Shown: positions 49,745 through 59,440 of the stretch, piece by piece
Position numbering within the stretch: position 1 is the first letter of the stretch
Layout: each line of letters starts with the position of its first letter
DNA from: Pandoraea oxalativorans
GTDB lineage: Bacteria; Pseudomonadota; Gammaproteobacteria; Burkholderiales; Burkholderiaceae
Direction: 5' to 3'
Length of the DNA: 64,000 nt
NCBI RefSeq assembly: GCF_000972785.3
Contig: NZ_CP011253.3
Location: 3,162,001 to 3,226,000 of the forward strand
The notes under the pieces: generated by a model
Told to the model about the DNA's origin: nothing
Databases searched by the model: none
What the model saw: only the letters and a program-made list of their open reading frames with translations
Translations under genes and position numbers: made by a program

Positions 49745-51595
49745 TCAGGCTTTCGCCTTCACGTAACGCCCAGGCGCCGGTTCGATGGGTGCATAAGCAA
49801 CATTACCATACGCATTTTGCGCTTTAACGCGTTTGCCAGCGTAGCCCGCGAGCCAATCGCTCCAGTCGGTCCACCAGCTTCCCGGATGCTCGGTGGCCCC
49901 GGCCAGCCAGTCGCTCGCGTCGACACCCACGTCGTCGTTGCGCCAATAGCTGCGTTTCTTCTTCACCGGCGGATTGACGACACCCGCGATGTGCCCCGAC
50001 GCGCCCAGCACGAAGCGGCGTTCACCGCCGAGCAACGGCAAAGAGCGGAACGCCGACGTCCACGGCACGATGTGATCTTCGCGCGAGCCGAACACGTACG
50101 CCGGCGCCTCGATGGCGCCCAGATCGACGGGCACGCCGCAGGTCTGGATCGCACCGGGTTGTTTCAGTTCGTTCTGCAAATAGAGGTGGCGCAGATACCA
50201 GCAGAACATCGGCCCGGGCAGATTCGTGCCGTCGCCGTTCCAGTACAGCAGGTCGAATGGCTGCGGCGCATTGCCTTTCAGATAGCTGTCGACAACGTAA
50301 TTCCAGACCAGATCGTTCGGACGCAGGAACGAGAACGTGTTGGCGAGCTCGACGCCGCGCATCAGTCCCGGCGGCTGGCCGAGACCGCCACCGATCGTCT
50401 GTTCGCGGAACTGGACGTGCGGCTCGTCGACGAAGACGTCAAGCACGCCGGTATCGGAAAAGTCCAGCAGCGTCGTGAGCAACGTCACGCTTGCGACCGG
50501 CGACTTGCGGCCCGTCTGCCCCTTGGCCGCGAGCACGGCGAGCGCTGCCGCCAGCAACGTGCCGCCCACACAGAAGCCGAGCGCATTGATTTGCGACTGG
50601 CCGCTGATATCGCGCACCACGTCGATGGCGGCAATCGGGCCTTCGCCAACGTAGTCGTCCCACGTCTTATGGGCGAGCGATGCATCGGGGTTGCGCCACG
50701 ATACGACGAACACCGTGTGCCCCTGCTCGACGGCGTAACGCACCAGCGAATTCTCCGGCTGGAGATCGAGGATGTAGAACTTGTTGATGCAGGGCGGCAC
50801 GATCAGCAACGGGCGTTGGTGCACCGTCGGCGTGAGCGCCTTGTACTGAATGAGCTGAATCAGGTCGTTCTCGAAGACCACGGCGCCTTCGGTCGTCGCG
50901 ACATTGCGCCCGACTTCGAAGGCCGCCTCGTCGGTCTGCGACACCTTGCCCTTGCCCATGTCGACGAGCAGATGCTGCATGCCCGCCAGCAGGCTGTCGC
51001 CCTGCGTCTGTACGAGGCGCTGCTGTGCGTCCGGGTTCGTGGCAATGAAATTCGCGGGCGAGGTGGCGGCGACCCATTGCTCGACGGCGAAGCGAATACG
51101 CTCGCGCGTCTTCGCATCGGCATCGACCAGTTCGGCCATACGCATCAGGAAGCGGCCGTTGAGTAGATAGAGCGCAGCGGGCAACGCGTAGAACGGATTG
51201 CGCCAGCCCTCTCCGGCAAAGCGACGATCGCCGAGTGCAGGGGCCGTATCGAGACCGGGTTGATTGAAACTGGCGACGAGTTCGGCGAATTCGCGGGCGT
51301 ATTCAGACTGAAGCTCGTTCAGTCGCGCAGGATCGACGTGCAGCGACGGCGGCTGCGGCGTGGCGCCTGATTTGCCGAAAAGTTCGAAAAGCCCCGCGAA
51401 CGGGTTCGCGGCAGCCGCTGCACCATTCGCAGCGTAAGGTGACGGGCCAGCAGATCCCGGCAACGCGCCGAACAGTTGTTGGGCGGCCTTGAACCACTGC
51501 GACATGTCCTGAGCGGAGAGCGAAGCGGAGGGAAACTGCTGGGCAAACGAGGCGGCAAACGAGGCCGGATCGAAGTTGGCACTGGCGCGATTCAT
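49745..51595 (-). CDS. phaC: Class I poly(R)-hydroxyalkanoic acid synthase
   Basis: Polymerises (R)-3-hydroxyacyl-CoA into granules. At 616 residues it has the usual class I length: a variable N-terminal domain (1-200), then the alpha/beta-hydrolase core with the lipase-like box G340-F-C342-V-G, D507 (SREDHIVPW) and H535 (GASGHIAGVVNPP). First gene of phaCABR, with a recognisable promoter upstream. Confidence 0.95.
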   Translation of the reverse strand: MNRASANFDPASFAASFAQQFPSASLSAQDMSQWFKAAQQLFGALPGSAGPSPYAANGAAAAANPFAGLFELFGKSGATPQPPSLHVDPARLNELQSEYAREFAELVASFNQPGLDTAPALGDRRFAGEGWRNPFYALPAALYLLNGRFLMRMAELVDADAKTRERIRFAVEQWVAATSPANFIATNPDAQQRLVQTQGDSLLAGMQHLLVDMGKGKVSQTDEAAFEVGRNVATTEGAVVFENDLIQLIQYKALTPTVHQRPLLIVPPCINKFYILDLQPENSLVRYAVEQGHTVFVVSWRNPDASLAHKTWDDYVGEGPIAAIDVVRDISGQSQINALGFCVGGTLLAAALAVLAAKGQTGRKSPVASVTLLTTLLDFSDTGVLDVFVDEPHVQFREQTIGGGLGQPPGLMRGVELANTFSFLRPNDLVWNYVVDSYLKGNAPQPFDLLYWNGDGTNLPGPMFCWYLRHLYLQNELKQPGAIQTCGVPVDLGAIEAPAYVFGSREDHIVPWTSAFRSLPLLGGERRFVLGASGHIAGVVNPPVKKKRSYWRNDDVGVDASDWLAGATEHPGSWWTDWSDWLAGYAGKRVKAQNAYGNVAYAPIEPAPGRYVKAKA

Positions 51596-51690
51596 GGTAG
51601 CCTGAGTGTCACGTCCGTTGCGTTCAGGGCCGACGCCCGAAACGCGGCGGCGTGCTTCACTTTATGAGCGATGCGCCCCGCCTGTGAAGC

Positions 51691-51719
51691 ATTCTTGCGT
51701 GCGCGCGCAGGCGTGTCAA
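51691..51719 (-). promoter_or_regulatory. phaC promoter
   Basis: On the minus strand: TTGACA (51719-51714), 17-bp spacer, AAGAAT (51696-51691). This resembles the TTGACA/AACAAT promoter known for the C. necator phaCAB operon and lies about 95 bp before the start. Confidence 0.6.
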
Positions 51720-51798
51720 TCTTTGCGGCGAACGTCCTGAGTGCATTGTCCCGTCGCCTCCCCCATTTTTGAATGCGCGTTTGCCCCGACTTGTCCCG

Positions 51799-51981
51799 AT
51801 GATCATTGTTCTTCTCGGCTGGCTCTACGTCATTGGCATGGTCGCCATCACGGCGCCGTCTGCATGGCTGGGCATCGCCATCTTCCTGTTCGGCGGTATC
51901 GGGCCGGTACTCCTCGTCTTGTACATCGCGGGAAGCCGCGCACGGCGCACGCGCGCGCTGCGACCCGATGACGCAGAATAA
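51799..51981 (+). CDS. Small two-TM membrane protein
   Basis: 60 residues from ATG 51799 (MIIVLLGWLYVIGMVAITAPSAWLGIAIFLFGGIGPVLLVLYIAGSRARR...). It has two hydrophobic helices and an Arg-rich cytoplasmic tail. It lies between the phaC promoter and the convergent pgeF gene, whose stop is 5 bp away. A small conserved hypothetical; function unknown. Confidence 0.6.
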   Translation: MIIVLLGWLYVIGMVAITAPSAWLGIAIFLFGGIGPVLLVLYIAGSRARRTRALRPDDAE

Positions 51982-51986
51982 CCGTC

Positions 51987-52838
51987 TCAGCTAACTCGCC
52001 AGACCAGCGCCGCCATGCGCCCCGTCGTCCGGTCGCGACGATAGGAGTAGAAGCGCCCGGGATCGCCGACGGTGCACCATGTGCCGCCGGAAACGCTCGT
52101 TACGCCCTCCCGCGCGAGCCGCAATCGTGCCAGCGCACACAGATCCGCCAGTGATTTGCCAACGTCCGGATCGCCATGGGGGACGAAAGCCGCGGACGTC
52201 GCGTCTCGCTCCTGCGGCATAGCCGCGTCGAGGAAGGCTTCGCGCACCTCCGGTCCTACTTCGAACGCCGTCGGTCCGATACACGGGCCGAGCCATGCGA
52301 TCACCTGCGTGTCGTCGTTCGCCCCGGATTTCGGCAACTGCGCCCGCAGCGCCTGCACCGTCTGCTCGATGACACCGGCGCAAAGCCCGCGCCAGCCCGC
52401 GTGTGCCGCCGCCACCGCACGCCCTTGGGCGTCACATAGCAGTACCGGCAGGCAGTCCGCCACCATGATCGTGCTCGCGAGTCCGACGGCGTGGGTCGCA
52501 CTGGCGTCCGCCTGAAGCGGCTCGCCCGCGTTCGCGGCATCGAACGCTGCCTGCGCATCGACCACACGCGGACCGTGAACCTGCGCGACCCACGCCGACG
52601 GCACACCCGTTCGCGCGGCCAGCAAGGCACGGTTCGTGCGCACGGCTTGCGGATCGTCGTCCGCCTTGTAACCTAGGTTGAACGTGGCCTGCGGGCCTTG
52701 GCTGACGCCGCCTGCGCGCGTCGTGAATACGGCACGAACGTTGCCCGGGGCTGGCCAGTCGGGGACGATCCAGTCCGCAGGTATCGTGTCTTGCGCGGTA
52801 TCCAACTTGCTGTCTTGCTCAGGCAGGGAAGAAGTCAT
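51987..52838 (-). CDS. pgeF: Polyphenol oxidase/laccase-domain protein (PgeF/YfiH)
   Basis: A 283-residue member of the multi-copper-polyphenol-oxidase-like family; homologues act as purine nucleoside phosphorylases/adenosine deaminases or in peptidoglycan quality control. The zinc-site residues are H88 (VAQVHG), C129 (VADCLPVLL) and H146 ([10 protein letters not shown]), with GPCIGP nearby. ATG 52838 overlaps the 3' end of rluD by 20 bp, so the two are co-translated; rluD-pgeF is a common pair. Confidence 0.9.
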   Translation of the reverse strand: MTSSLPEQDSKLDTAQDTIPADWIVPDWPAPGNVRAVFTTRAGGVSQGPQATFNLGYKADDDPQAVRTNRALLAARTGVPSAWVAQVHGPRVVDAQAAFDAANAGEPLQADASATHAVGLASTIMVADCLPVLLCDAQGRAVAAAHAGWRGLCAGVIEQTVQALRAQLPKSGANDDTQVIAWLGPCIGPTAFEVGPEVREAFLDAAMPQERDATSAAFVPHGDPDVGKSLADLCALARLRLAREGVTSVSGGTWCTVGDPGRFYSYRRDRTTGRMAALVWRVS

Positions 52839-53979
52839 CGAGCGAATCGGGGAGCGTTGTGAAGTCGAATTCGAGGCCGAGCGCGCGCATGAGTTCACGC
52901 ATATCGTCGGGCAGCGGCGCTTGCCAGTGCATCGCGGCATCGTCCTCGGGATGGATCAGCCCCAGACGCCACGCGTGCAGTGCCTGCCGCGCAAAGCCGC
53001 CCGGCAGCGCCGGACGCTTGTGACGCGGTCGATAAAGCGGATCGCCCAACAGCGAATGCCCCAGATGGGAAAGATGGACGCGAATCTGGTGCGTACGCCC
53101 CGTGTCCAGCGAACAAAGCACCAGCGAAATCGGGGATCCTTCCCATTCTGCGCTGGCGACCGTCACCACGCGGGTGCGCGCGGGTTTGCCGCCCTGCCCC
53201 TGCACAACCGCCATGCGCGTGCGTTCACGCGGATCGCGACCGATGGGTGCGTCCACGACGGTGCGCTGCGGCGGACGTCCCCACACCAGCGCGGCGTAAT
53301 GCCGTTTGACCGAGCGCGCCTGCAACTGGCGTACCAGATCGGTCTGTGCGACCAGCGTGCGCGCGACCACCATCAGGCCGGACGTCTCTTTGTCCAGCCG
53401 GTGGACGATGCCGGCACGCGGCAGATCCGCAGCCGCCTGTCCGTAACGATGCAGCAGACCGTTGAGGAGCGTACCGGACCAGTTGCCTGCCGCCGGATGA
53501 ACGACGAGGCCCGCGGGCTTATTGAATACGGCGAGCGTCGCGTCCTCATAGACGGCATCGAGCGGCACCGGCTCCGGCGCGAACGCCAGTTGCTCGGGGA
53601 GCGCTGCTGGCGTGATGACCACCGCTTCACCGCCTGCCACTTTCTGGCGGACTTTAGCGGGTTCGCCGTCGAGCGTGACGCGGCCATCTTCGACCCAGGC
53701 CTGAAGACGACTGCGGGAATATTCCGGGAAGCACTGCGCCAGCGCCTTGTCGAGGCGCTCTCCTGCGAGCGCGTCGGGCAATGTCGCGATGAGCGGCGTG
53801 GCCGAAGAGGCGGTATCGGTTGAAACAGAAATCGAAGAAGTCGCGTCGGTAATGGCGCTATCGATGGCGTCTGAGAAAGCCCCCGGAAGCGAGTCGAAAT
53901 CGTCGTCCGACGAATCCTCCGCATTTTCCGTGGCAAATGAGGCGGTTACGCTATAATCCGGCACTATTGAACGGGTCAT
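52819..53979 (-). CDS. rluD: 23S rRNA pseudouridine synthase RluD
   Basis: Makes pseudouridines 1911/1915/1917 in helix 69 of 23S rRNA. The 386-residue protein has a 60-residue acidic, Ser/Thr-rich extension, an S4 domain (about 68-125), and the catalytic D196 in [13 protein letters not shown] 53979 ([10 protein letters not shown]) is chosen; the open frame reaches 54027 but would overlap the divergent bamD more deeply. Confidence 0.92.
   Translation of the reverse strand: MTRSIVPDYSVTASFATENAEDSSDDDFDSLPGAFSDAIDSAITDATSSISVSTDTASSATPLIATLPDALAGERLDKALAQCFPEYSRSRLQAWVEDGRVTLDGEPAKVRQKVAGGEAVVITPAALPEQLAFAPEPVPLDAVYEDATLAVFNKPAGLVVHPAAGNWSGTLLNGLLHRYGQAAADLPRAGIVHRLDKETSGLMVVARTLVAQTDLVRQLQARSVKRHYAALVWGRPPQRTVVDAPIGRDPRERTRMAVVQGQGGKPARTRVVTVASAEWEGSPISLVLCSLDTGRTHQIRVHLSHLGHSLLGDPLYRPRHKRPALPGGFARQALHAWRLGLIHPEDDAAMHWQAPLPDDMRELMRALGLEFDFTTLPDSLDDFFPA
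53952..53957 (+). promoter_or_regulatory. -10 box of the bamD promoter
   Basis: A perfect TATAAT lies 44 bp upstream of bamD, inside the first codons of divergent rluD. The -35 region is not clear. Confidence 0.5.
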
Positions 53980-54000
53980 CGAGAAGTGAAGCCAACGAGC

Positions 54001-54828
54001 ATGCAAGCCCTGAAACTTGTCAAACATCTGACGCTGGCCGCGATTGTGGTCGGCAGCATGGCCGCCTGTGGCATTCTGCCGGAGAAGGTCGACGAAACGG
54101 CCAGCTGGTCGACGAACAAATTATACTCGGAAGCCAAGGACAGCTTCGACAGCGGCGACTATACAAAGGCCGCGAAGTACTACGAGTTGCTCGAAGGGCG
54201 CGACCCGTTCGGCCCGCACGCTCAACAGGCCCAGATCAACACGGCCTACTCCTATTACAAGGACAACGAGCCGGCGCAAGCGCTCGCCGCCGTCGACCGC
54301 TTCATTCGTCTGCATCCGGACAGCCCGTCGATCGATTACGCCTATTACCTCAAGGGCCTGATCAACTTCAACGACGACCTCGGTCTGTTCGGGCGCTTCT
54401 CGGGCCAGGATCTGAGCGAACGCGATCCGAAGGCGCTGCGCGCAGCCTATGACAGCTTCAAGTACCTGGTCGAGCACTACCCGACGAGCAAGTATGCGAA
54501 CGACGCCGCCCTGCGTATGCGTTACGCCGTGAATGCGATGGCCGCTCACGAAGTGCACGCCGCCGAGTACTACTATCGCCGTGGCGCTTACCTCGCCGCA
54601 GTGAACCGCGCGCAGACCGCCCTGCAGGACTACGATCAGGCGCCGGCGCTGGAAGACGCCCTCGGCATCATGATCAAGTCGTACGACAAACTCGGTATGA
54701 CCGAACTGCGTGACGACGCCCGCCGCGTGATGGAGAAGACCTACCCGAACAGCGGCTACCTGACGGTCGGCCGTCGCATCGACAACAACCCGGGCGACAA
54801 GAAGTCCTGGTGGCAGATCTGGCGTTAA
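54001..54828 (+). CDS. bamD: Outer-membrane assembly lipoprotein BamD
   Basis: Essential lipoprotein of the BAM complex. 275 residues from ATG 54001; the lipoprotein signal peptide ends at C23 (VVGSMAAC). TPR repeats follow ([67 protein letters not shown]), with the typical [55 protein letters not shown] at 53986 is an alternative start. Confidence 0.95.
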   Translation: MQALKLVKHLTLAAIVVGSMAACGILPEKVDETASWSTNKLYSEAKDSFDSGDYTKAAKYYELLEGRDPFGPHAQQAQINTAYSYYKDNEPAQALAAVDRFIRLHPDSPSIDYAYYLKGLINFNDDLGLFGRFSGQDLSERDPKALRAAYDSFKYLVEHYPTSKYANDAALRMRYAVNAMAAHEVHAAEYYYRRGAYLAAVNRAQTALQDYDQAPALEDALGIMIKSYDKLGMTELRDDARRVMEKTYPNSGYLTVGRRIDNNPGDKKSWWQIWR

Positions 54829-54854
54829 GCCAGTTGTTGGTTGGAATGCATCGA

Positions 54855-54882
54855 AAAGCCCTCGCCTATGCGGGGGTTTTTT
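54855..54882 (+). terminator. bamD terminator
   Basis: Stem GCCCTCGC-CTAT-GCGGGGGT followed by a T-run. Confidence 0.75.
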
Positions 54883-54924
54883 GTTTCCCGTCGTCATGAC
54901 GATCCTTCGACAGGAGTTCGTTTT

Positions 54925-55644
54925 GTGAGCACCACCCCCGCCCCCGGCAAAACGCTGCTTGCCTTGCGTCACGTGCACTTCGAAGATCTCGGCACGCTGG
55001 CGCCGTACTTCGCCCAGCGCGGTTATCGCATCGACTATATCGACGCCCCGCTTGCCGACCTTCGCGCCGTCGACGTTTTCGCGCCCGACCTGCTGGTCGT
55101 GCTCGGCGGACCGATCGGCGCCTTCGATGACGTCATTCATCCGTTTATCGCGAATGAGCTTGCGCTTGTAAGAGCGCGCCTGAGCGCGAACAAGCCGATT
55201 CTAGGCATTTGTCTCGGCGCGCAATTGATGGCGCGCGCACTGGGTGCGAAAGTCTATCCGCTGGGCGTGAAGGAAATCGGTTACGCGCCGCTGACGCTTA
55301 CCGAAGCCGGGCAATCGTCCCCCCTTGCCGCCCTTGGTAACGCCAGCGTGCTGCACTGGCATGGCGATCAGTTCGACATCCCGCCGGGCGCGACGCATCT
55401 GGCCCGCACGGCGATTGGCGAAAATCAGGCCTTTGCGATGGGCGATCACGCACTCGGTCTGCAGTTTCATCTGGAAGCCGACGCCGCCAGCATCGAGTCC
55501 TGGCTCGTCGGCCACGCCTGCGAACTCGGTACTGCCAACATCGACCCGACCACGTTGCGCAACGATGCACGTGTGCATCACGCACGCCTGTCGGAAGTCG
55601 CGCCGGCCGTCATCGGGCGATGGCTGGATGCCCTTGCCGGCTAA
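54925..55644 (+). CDS. Class I glutamine amidotransferase-like protein
   Basis: A 239-residue stand-alone GATase domain similar to YfeJ/GuaA-like proteins. The triad is C96 (GICLGAQLMARALG), H182 and E184 (GLQFHLEAD). It starts with GTG 54925, which has CAGGAG 8 bases upstream; an in-frame TTG at 54841 lies within the preceding terminator region. The amide acceptor is unknown. Confidence 0.87.
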   Translation: MSTTPAPGKTLLALRHVHFEDLGTLAPYFAQRGYRIDYIDAPLADLRAVDVFAPDLLVVLGGPIGAFDDVIHPFIANELALVRARLSANKPILGICLGAQLMARALGAKVYPLGVKEIGYAPLTLTEAGQSSPLAALGNASVLHWHGDQFDIPPGATHLARTAIGENQAFAMGDHALGLQFHLEADAASIESWLVGHACELGTANIDPTTLRNDARVHHARLSEVAPAVIGRWLDALAG

Positions 55645-55670
55645 CGCAAGCGCGACCCGCCTTACGCCAC

Positions 55671-55702
55671 AAAAAAGCCAGACGCTTCACCGTCTGGCTT
55701 TC
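55671..55702. terminator. Bidirectional terminator between the GATase gene and the helicase gene
   Basis: Stem GCCAGACG/CGTCTGGC with A6 on the left and TTTCTC on the right, between convergent genes. Confidence 0.8.
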
Positions 55703-55729
55703 TCATTTCACACCCGCGGCGGATAAACG

Positions 55730-57961
55730 TCAGCCTCCGGCCTGCGCCGCCATCTCGTCGAAGAAACCGCGCACAATCGGCAGTTCCCGCGTGCGCTTGA
55801 ATGGCGGCAGACTCTGCCAGATCCGACGCCCGTAAGGCTTATCCACCAGACGCGGATCGCAAATCATCAGCACGCCACGGTCCACTTCCGAGCGAATCAA
55901 TCGTCCCGCGCCCTGCTTGAGCGTGATCACCGCCTGCGGCAACTGATGGACGGCGAACGGACTCAGCCCCTTCTTCGTCAGCGCGTCGAGACGCGCCGCA
56001 AGCACCGGGTCGTCAGGCGGCGCGAACGGCAACTTGTCGATGATGACGAGGGAGAGCGCCTCGCCGCGCACGTCCACACCCTCCCAGAAACTCTGGCTAC
56101 CGATGAGCACCGCGTTCCCTAGCGCGCGGAAACGATCGAGCAATTCGGTACGGCTGGCTTCGCCCTGCACCAGCAACGGATACGGCCAACCGCGACGCTC
56201 GAACTCCTCGCGCAGGCGCTCCGCCGCGCGATTCACCGCGCGCAGCGTGGTACACAGCACGAACGCCCGGCCACCACTCACTTCGAGCACGGGCAACGCG
56301 GCGTCGAGCACGGCATCGGTAAAGTTCGGCGCGGAAGGTTGTGGCAAGCCGCGCGGCACGTATAGAAGGCTCTGGTTCTGGTAATCGAACGGACTAGCCA
56401 GCGTGAGCGACTTGCCAGCATCCAACCCAAGCTGCGCGGCGTAGTGCATGAAGTTGCCCTTCACCGACAGCGTGGCCGACGTGAAGATCCACGCGCGCGG
56501 CGCACCGGCGCGTTGCTTCGCGAAGATCGGCGCAATCGAGAGCGGCGTCTGATGCAACTGCACCGCCTGCGAAAACACTTCGATCCAGCGGACGGTTTCC
56601 GGCGGCGTGTAAGTCTTTTCAGACTTATCCGATTTTCCGTCACCGTCGTCCGCAGCCTTCGCTTCGGTAGCAAGCCGCGCCGCTTCCGCCTCGCGTGCCT
56701 TGGCCGCCTTCTCTCGCTTTCCGTCGGTCACACGCGGTGCATCGGGATCGAGCAGTGGCAGCGGCTGTTCGCCCGGCGTCGGCGGCGTCACGCCCGTCTG
56801 CCAGCGCTCCAGTTGCTCGTGCAATTCCAGCGCCCGGCGCAGGCACGCGCCCAGCGCTTCCGCGCGTTCGGACTGATGTTGAAGCGTCTCGATCAGGTCT
56901 TGCAACGCGAGGTCCACGCTTTCGAGCGCACCGAACAGTTCGTGGTCGTCCGGCAATTGCGTGACGGACATGCGCGCATTGTCCTGACCGAACGTCAGAC
57001 GCACATCGCGTGCCGCGCGCTCCAGCCCCGCGCCGAGCTTGACCCAGTCGGCCGCGTCACGCGCATGAATCAGCCCTTCCGCCACGCAATCGCGCGCCAG
57101 TTCGAGCAACTGCGTGGTCGAGACCGTCTCGCCGAAAAAGAGCGTGGCCGTCTCGGGCAACTGATGGGCTTCGTCGAAGATCACGGTGTTCGCGCTGGGC
57201 AGCAATTCGGCCATGCCCGTGTCGCGCAGCATGACGTCCGCGAAGAACAGATGGTGGTTGACGACGACGAGGTCAGCCTGCTGGGCTTCCTTGCGCGCCT
57301 GCATCACGAAACAGTCTTTGTAGCGCGGGCAATCCTGACCGAGGCAGTTATCGCGGGTGGAAGTCACCTGCGCCCAGATCGGCGCGTTCTCGGGCACGGA
57401 CGCCAATTCCGCCTTGTCGCCACTGTGCGTGATCTGCGCGAACGTGGTGATTTCGCGCAGTTGCGCCGCCTCGTGACGTGACGCGAAGCGCCCCTCCTGC
57501 TGCGCGCGCTCCAGATAGTAGTGGCAGAGGTAGTTCGCGCGCCCCTTGAGCATGGCCACGGTCACAGGCACGGCAAGCGCCTTGCGCACGGTGGGAATGT
57601 CGCGCGCGAAGATCTGATCCTGCAAATGCTTGGTGCCGGTGGAGATGATCGTCTTGCCGCCCCATAGCATCGCGGGCACGAGATAAGCGTAGGTCTTGCC
57701 CGTGCCGGTGCCTGCTTCGGCGATCAGCGAGTCGTGTGTGTCCATGGCGGCTGCCACGGCGCGTGCCATCTCGGTCTGCGGCTCGCGCGAGCGGTAGCCG
57801 TCGATGGCGCGGGCGAGCATGCCGCCGTCGCCGAAGATTTCCTCCAGCTCGCGTTCGCGCTTGGGCGCGAGCGGCTTGAGTCCGTGGAACGTCGGTGCGT
57901 CCGGACTATCGGGGCTTCGGGAGAGATCGGAGGAATCGCTGGATGCGGCGGAATCGGTCAA
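55730..57961 (-). CDS. DinG/YoaA-type ATP-dependent DNA helicase
   Basis: A 743-residue XPD-like SF2 helicase. Walker A is EAGTGTGKT (82-90), the four iron-sulfur cysteines are C146, C206, C211 and C217 (YLCHYYLE, NCLGQDCPRYKDC), the DEAH box is at 263-266, and the C-terminal motif VI-like QGAGRLIRSEVDRG is present. It likely resolves R-loops or other damage-related structures. An acidic/charged insert lies around 420-460. The start is TTG 57961, with no clear Shine-Dalgarno. Confidence 0.9.
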   Translation of the reverse strand: MTDSAASSDSSDLSRSPDSPDAPTFHGLKPLAPKRERELEEIFGDGGMLARAIDGYRSREPQTEMARAVAAAMDTHDSLIAEAGTGTGKTYAYLVPAMLWGGKTIISTGTKHLQDQIFARDIPTVRKALAVPVTVAMLKGRANYLCHYYLERAQQEGRFASRHEAAQLREITTFAQITHSGDKAELASVPENAPIWAQVTSTRDNCLGQDCPRYKDCFVMQARKEAQQADLVVVNHHLFFADVMLRDTGMAELLPSANTVIFDEAHQLPETATLFFGETVSTTQLLELARDCVAEGLIHARDAADWVKLGAGLERAARDVRLTFGQDNARMSVTQLPDDHELFGALESVDLALQDLIETLQHQSERAEALGACLRRALELHEQLERWQTGVTPPTPGEQPLPLLDPDAPRVTDGKREKAAKAREAEAARLATEAKAADDGDGKSDKSEKTYTPPETVRWIEVFSQAVQLHQTPLSIAPIFAKQRAGAPRAWIFTSATLSVKGNFMHYAAQLGLDAGKSLTLASPFDYQNQSLLYVPRGLPQPSAPNFTDAVLDAALPVLEVSGGRAFVLCTTLRAVNRAAERLREEFERRGWPYPLLVQGEASRTELLDRFRALGNAVLIGSQSFWEGVDVRGEALSLVIIDKLPFAPPDDPVLAARLDALTKKGLSPFAVHQLPQAVITLKQGAGRLIRSEVDRGVLMICDPRLVDKPYGRRIWQSLPPFKRTRELPIVRGFFDEMAAQAGG

Positions 57962-58101
57962 AACGGCTCAGAAAACTCGAAGGCGCCGCGATTCCCCTCA
58001 TGGAGATTCGCGGCGCCGCAATGAAAAAATACCCGCGCAAACAATTCGGACAATTTCGGACGATGCTTGCCGACGTCTCGCGGATCTGCGGACTGTCCCG
58101 C

Positions 58102-58305
58102 TCAGGCGGGCTGATCCGGCGTTTGTTGCACTTGCAGCAGGGTGATCGTGTCTTTGATCTTCAGACGGCGCTTCTTGAGCCGCGAGACCTGGAGTTCGTC
58201 GTACGTCGGCTCCGTCAGCAATTTGTCGATCAGGTAGTCCAGATCGCGGTGTTCGATCTGCAATTCGATGATGCGGCGTCCAACGGAGTGAAGATCTTGC
58301 TGCAT
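58102..58305 (-). CDS. YdcH-family (DUF465) small protein
   Basis: 67 residues from ATG 58305, with AGGAG ahead: MQQDLHSVGRRIIELQIEHRDLDYLIDKLLTEPTYDELQVSRLKKRRLKIKDTITLLQ. A short helical hairpin of the DUF465/YdcH family, characterised by the HxxLDxxI and LKKxKLxLKD patterns. Function unknown. The longer open frame to 58638 is a shadow of the neighbouring gene. Confidence 0.88.
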   Translation of the reverse strand: MQQDLHSVGRRIIELQIEHRDLDYLIDKLLTEPTYDELQVSRLKKRRLKIKDTITLLQVQQTPDQPA

Positions 58306-58420
58306 CTTGGCGACTCTCCTGCAACTCTCAAGTGATTCCGGTTCCGGACTTAATCGACTTAAGCGCCTCGACCGACTCATCCAACCCAACCCGCTCACCG
58401 CTCGATCCGGGCGGCGTCGC

Positions 58421-59368
58421 TCACTGCCCCTGAATCGCCTTTTGCGCAGGCGAGCTGCCCGATTGCGATTCGTTGCGACGGGCATCCGACTTCTGCTGAC
58501 GCTCGATGGCTTCCTGCTGCTTCTGGTTATACTTACGCACGTTCTCTTCGCGCTCGGCCGCCTTCTGCGCCGCCGAAGCCTTCGCTTCGTCGAGCTTTTG
58601 CTGCTGCGTGGCCTGCTTGGCATTGTACGTCTGGGCATTCGCCGCGCGCTCAGGCGCCTGCCCCGTGCGCTCCGTCACCCGCTGCTGATACTCGGCCTGC
58701 TTGGCTTCGTAATCGGAGACGTTCTGGGCACGCTCGGCAGCGCGTTGCGGCGCTTCGGCGGCCGTTTGCGCCCGCTTTTCCGCCAGACGCTCGTCACGCT
58801 CCTGGGCACGCGCGCGGCGCTCCTGATCTTCGAGCACCAGACGCTGACTGCGAACGGCCTTGAGCGCTTCGCGCTGCTCGTCGCGGGCCTTGTCGATGCA
58901 ATAGTTCACGAAGAACTTCGACGCGCACTCGTACTTGGCCTCTTCGAAACGGTAATCGATCCATGCACGCTGACGATCGAGCACGGCGCGACGACCGCCG
59001 AAATCGTCCGCAGCCGGTTGCAGATTCAACCGATCGTCGTAGGGAACGGGTTTGTCGTCCTCAGCGGCAGCCGCTGCCGCGCTGGCTTTGCTAGCCGACG
59101 ACGGGGTACGGTCTGCGGTCGCATCGAACGGCTTGACGGGCACCCGAAGCTGTTCGGTCGTACGCCCGGCCGCCTCGACGGCCGAGAGCCCCTGCTGCGC
59201 CGACGCGGAAAACGGCACGATGGCCGCAGCCATGATGATGCCGAACATCCCGACGGCGGAGATCGATGCACGTGCGGGACGGCGCGAAACCTGGCGCAGA
59301 TTCAGTCGCGAAAACAATTTTTCGAAGGAAATCATGAGGTTGAGCGGAGTCATGCCAAATTTTAGCAT
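58421..59368 (-). CDS. Exported coiled-coil protein with three internal repeats
   Basis: 315 residues from ATG 59368 (ATG 59353 and 59335 also possible). A hydrophobic segment at 38-57 (ISAVGMFGIIMAAAIVPFSASA) after a basic region is a probable signal peptide. Two cysteines lie at about 148 and 156 (YECASKFFVNYC). From residue 160 it is a charged Gln/Glu/Arg coiled coil holding three approximate repeats: ERAQNVSDYEAKQAEYQQ, ERAANAQTYNAKQATQQQ, EREENVRKYNQKQQEAIE. Function unknown; a periplasmic or envelope scaffold is possible. Confidence 0.7.
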   Translation of the reverse strand: MLKFGMTPLNLMISFEKLFSRLNLRQVSRRPARASISAVGMFGIIMAAAIVPFSASAQQGLSAVEAAGRTTEQLRVPVKPFDATADRTPSSASKASAAAAAAEDDKPVPYDDRLNLQPAADDFGGRRAVLDRQRAWIDYRFEEAKYECASKFFVNYCIDKARDEQREALKAVRSQRLVLEDQERRARAQERDERLAEKRAQTAAEAPQRAAERAQNVSDYEAKQAEYQQRVTERTGQAPERAANAQTYNAKQATQQQKLDEAKASAAQKAAEREENVRKYNQKQQEAIERQQKSDARRNESQSGSSPAQKAIQGQ

Positions 59369-59440
59369 TGCCTGCCCGGACGCGCCCGCGGTTTATGGCA
59401 AAATGCCCCGCTCCTGGCACTTGGGTAACTCGCAACACTC

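Noticed and set aside
48365..51166. 933-codon open frame antisense to phaA and phaC
   Set aside because: Spans two well-identified thiolase/synthase genes and their gap; composition artefact.
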